Below are positions 63,630 through 64,000 of a DNA stretch of 64,000 nt, in pieces. Each line of letters opens with the position of its first letter. Position 1 is the stretch's first letter. The stretch lies in assembly GCA_963831605.1 (NCBI GenBank), contig CAWHQR010000008.1, positions 372,001-436,000 of the forward strand. Direction: 5' to 3'. Source of the stretch: DASUPK01 sp963831605 (lineage in GTDB: Bacteria; Actinomycetota; Thermoleophilia; Solirubrobacterales; 70-9). The notes beneath the pieces were generated by a model that did no database searches, had not been told where the DNA came from, and worked only from the letters and a program-made list of their open reading frames with translations. The position numbers were made by a program, and so were the translations under genes.

Positions 63630-64000
63630 CCGGCCGCCCCCTGAATCTTCTCGACGGCCTCTCCCGCGGCCTCCCACATCGAGGTCGAGCGGTCGCGGAA
63701 CTCGATCCCGTACTTGCCGAGGATCTTCGCGCCCTCCTCCTCCCAGGCACCGGGGATGCGGAAGACGGCGATGGTCTCCGCCGGGTCCTTGCCCAGCTCG
63801 AGGCACGCCTTGATCACGCCCCTGGCGACGATGTCGACCCGGGTGTTGGAGACGATCGACATCATCACCGCGATCTTCTCGACGCCGTCCTTCTGGAGGA
63901 CCTCCTTGGCCAGTCCGCAGGACTTGGCGACCGAGGGGTTGCCGCCGATCTCGGCGTAGTTGGCCGGCTTGCCGCCCTGGCTGCGGACCGCGTCGGTGAG
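63626..64000 (-). CDS. sucC: Succinate-CoA ligase beta subunit, C-terminal part (cut by window end)
   Basis: The last 124 residues of SucC. They start in DAVRSQGGKPANYAEIGGNPS, the CoA-ligase domain, and continue with KIAVMMSIVSNTRVDIVARG and IAVFRIPGAWEEEGAKIL. The N-terminal ATP-grasp domain lies beyond position 64000. Together with SucD it forms the TCA-cycle enzyme. Confidence 0.92.
   Translation of the reverse strand, partial: LTDAVRSQGGKPANYAEIGGNPSVAKSCGLAKEVLQKDGVEKIAVMMSIVSNTRVDIVARGVIKACLELGKDPAETIAVFRIPGAWEEEGAKILGKYGIEFRDRSTSMWEAAGEAVEKIQGAAG

Overview
The window comes from a high-GC Gram-positive bacterium. The best guess is an actinobacterium of the Thermoleophilia (Solirubrobacterales/Gaiellales) type. 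The reasons are very high third-position GC, frequent GTG/TTG starts, 1-4 bp stop/start overlaps (ATGA, GTGA, TTGA), a Gram-positive SOS box before lexA, a c-di-AMP (ydaO) riboswitch on a cell-wall gene, a bacterial type-A RNase P RNA, and secreted proteins with Lys/Cys-rich tracts. The taxonomic call is inference from gene content and style; no phylogeny was run.

Layout. Positions 1-27.9 kb are mostly housekeeping: an M48 protease, rlmH, argS, a cytochrome c maturation locus (ccmH-ccmG on the minus strand, ccmE-ccmF-ccmI-like on the plus strand) split by a tRNA-Gly and a CDP-sugar gene pair, secG, a lipoprotein, a hydrolase, a tRNA-Leu(GAG) interrupted by an integrase remnant, lexA with its SOS box plus a 59-residue zinc-ribbon gene, rnpB, a methyltransferase, an SDR, the riboswitch-controlled RlpA-like gene, an AhpD-like gene, a type I glutamine synthetase, an SQR-like flavoprotein, a DUF255 protein, an ACT protein, a class III aminotransferase, an MFS transporter, an acyl-CoA synthetase, a NarL-type regulator and an ECF-like sigma factor.

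Positions 28-62 kb form a large surface-polysaccharide locus. It holds a polyprenyl-phosphate sugar-1-phosphate transferase, a sugar C-methyltransferase, a glucose-1-phosphate cytidylyltransferase, a PIG-L deacetylase, an aminopeptidase-like protein with a winged helix, two SDR epimerases, RfbC, a WecG/TagA/CpsF transferase, four family-2 glycosyltransferases, a polysaccharide deacetylase, a Wzy-like ligase/polymerase, a Wzx-like flippase, a Wzz-like chain-length protein, a DUF6492-type protein, two methyltransferases (one FkbM), and several large secreted proteins (FN3/LamG/sorbosone-dehydrogenase, a TIM-barrel-like protein, a right-handed beta-helix protein). Two proteins of unknown function (38540-39535, with an internally duplicated Cys domain, and 40488-41531) sit in the middle of tightly overlapping glycosyltransferase genes. 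NarL-type regulators lie near both edges. The set looks like a complete Wzx/Wzy-type pathway making a polymer that carries branched or modified CDP/NDP-deoxysugars.

Positions 61.9-64 kb hold a minus-strand operon: sucC (cut by the window end), sucD, a FixX-like ferredoxin and an HD-domain hydrolase, all overlapping.

A caution for every reader: at least twelve single-base frameshifts interrupt seven otherwise well-conserved genes (ccmF, a regulator, the sugar-phosphate transferase, an epimerase and three secreted proteins). There are no accompanying nonsense mutations and several are compensating pairs. This pattern fits indel errors in the assembly better than gene decay. I annotated these genes as single units and marked the shift positions.
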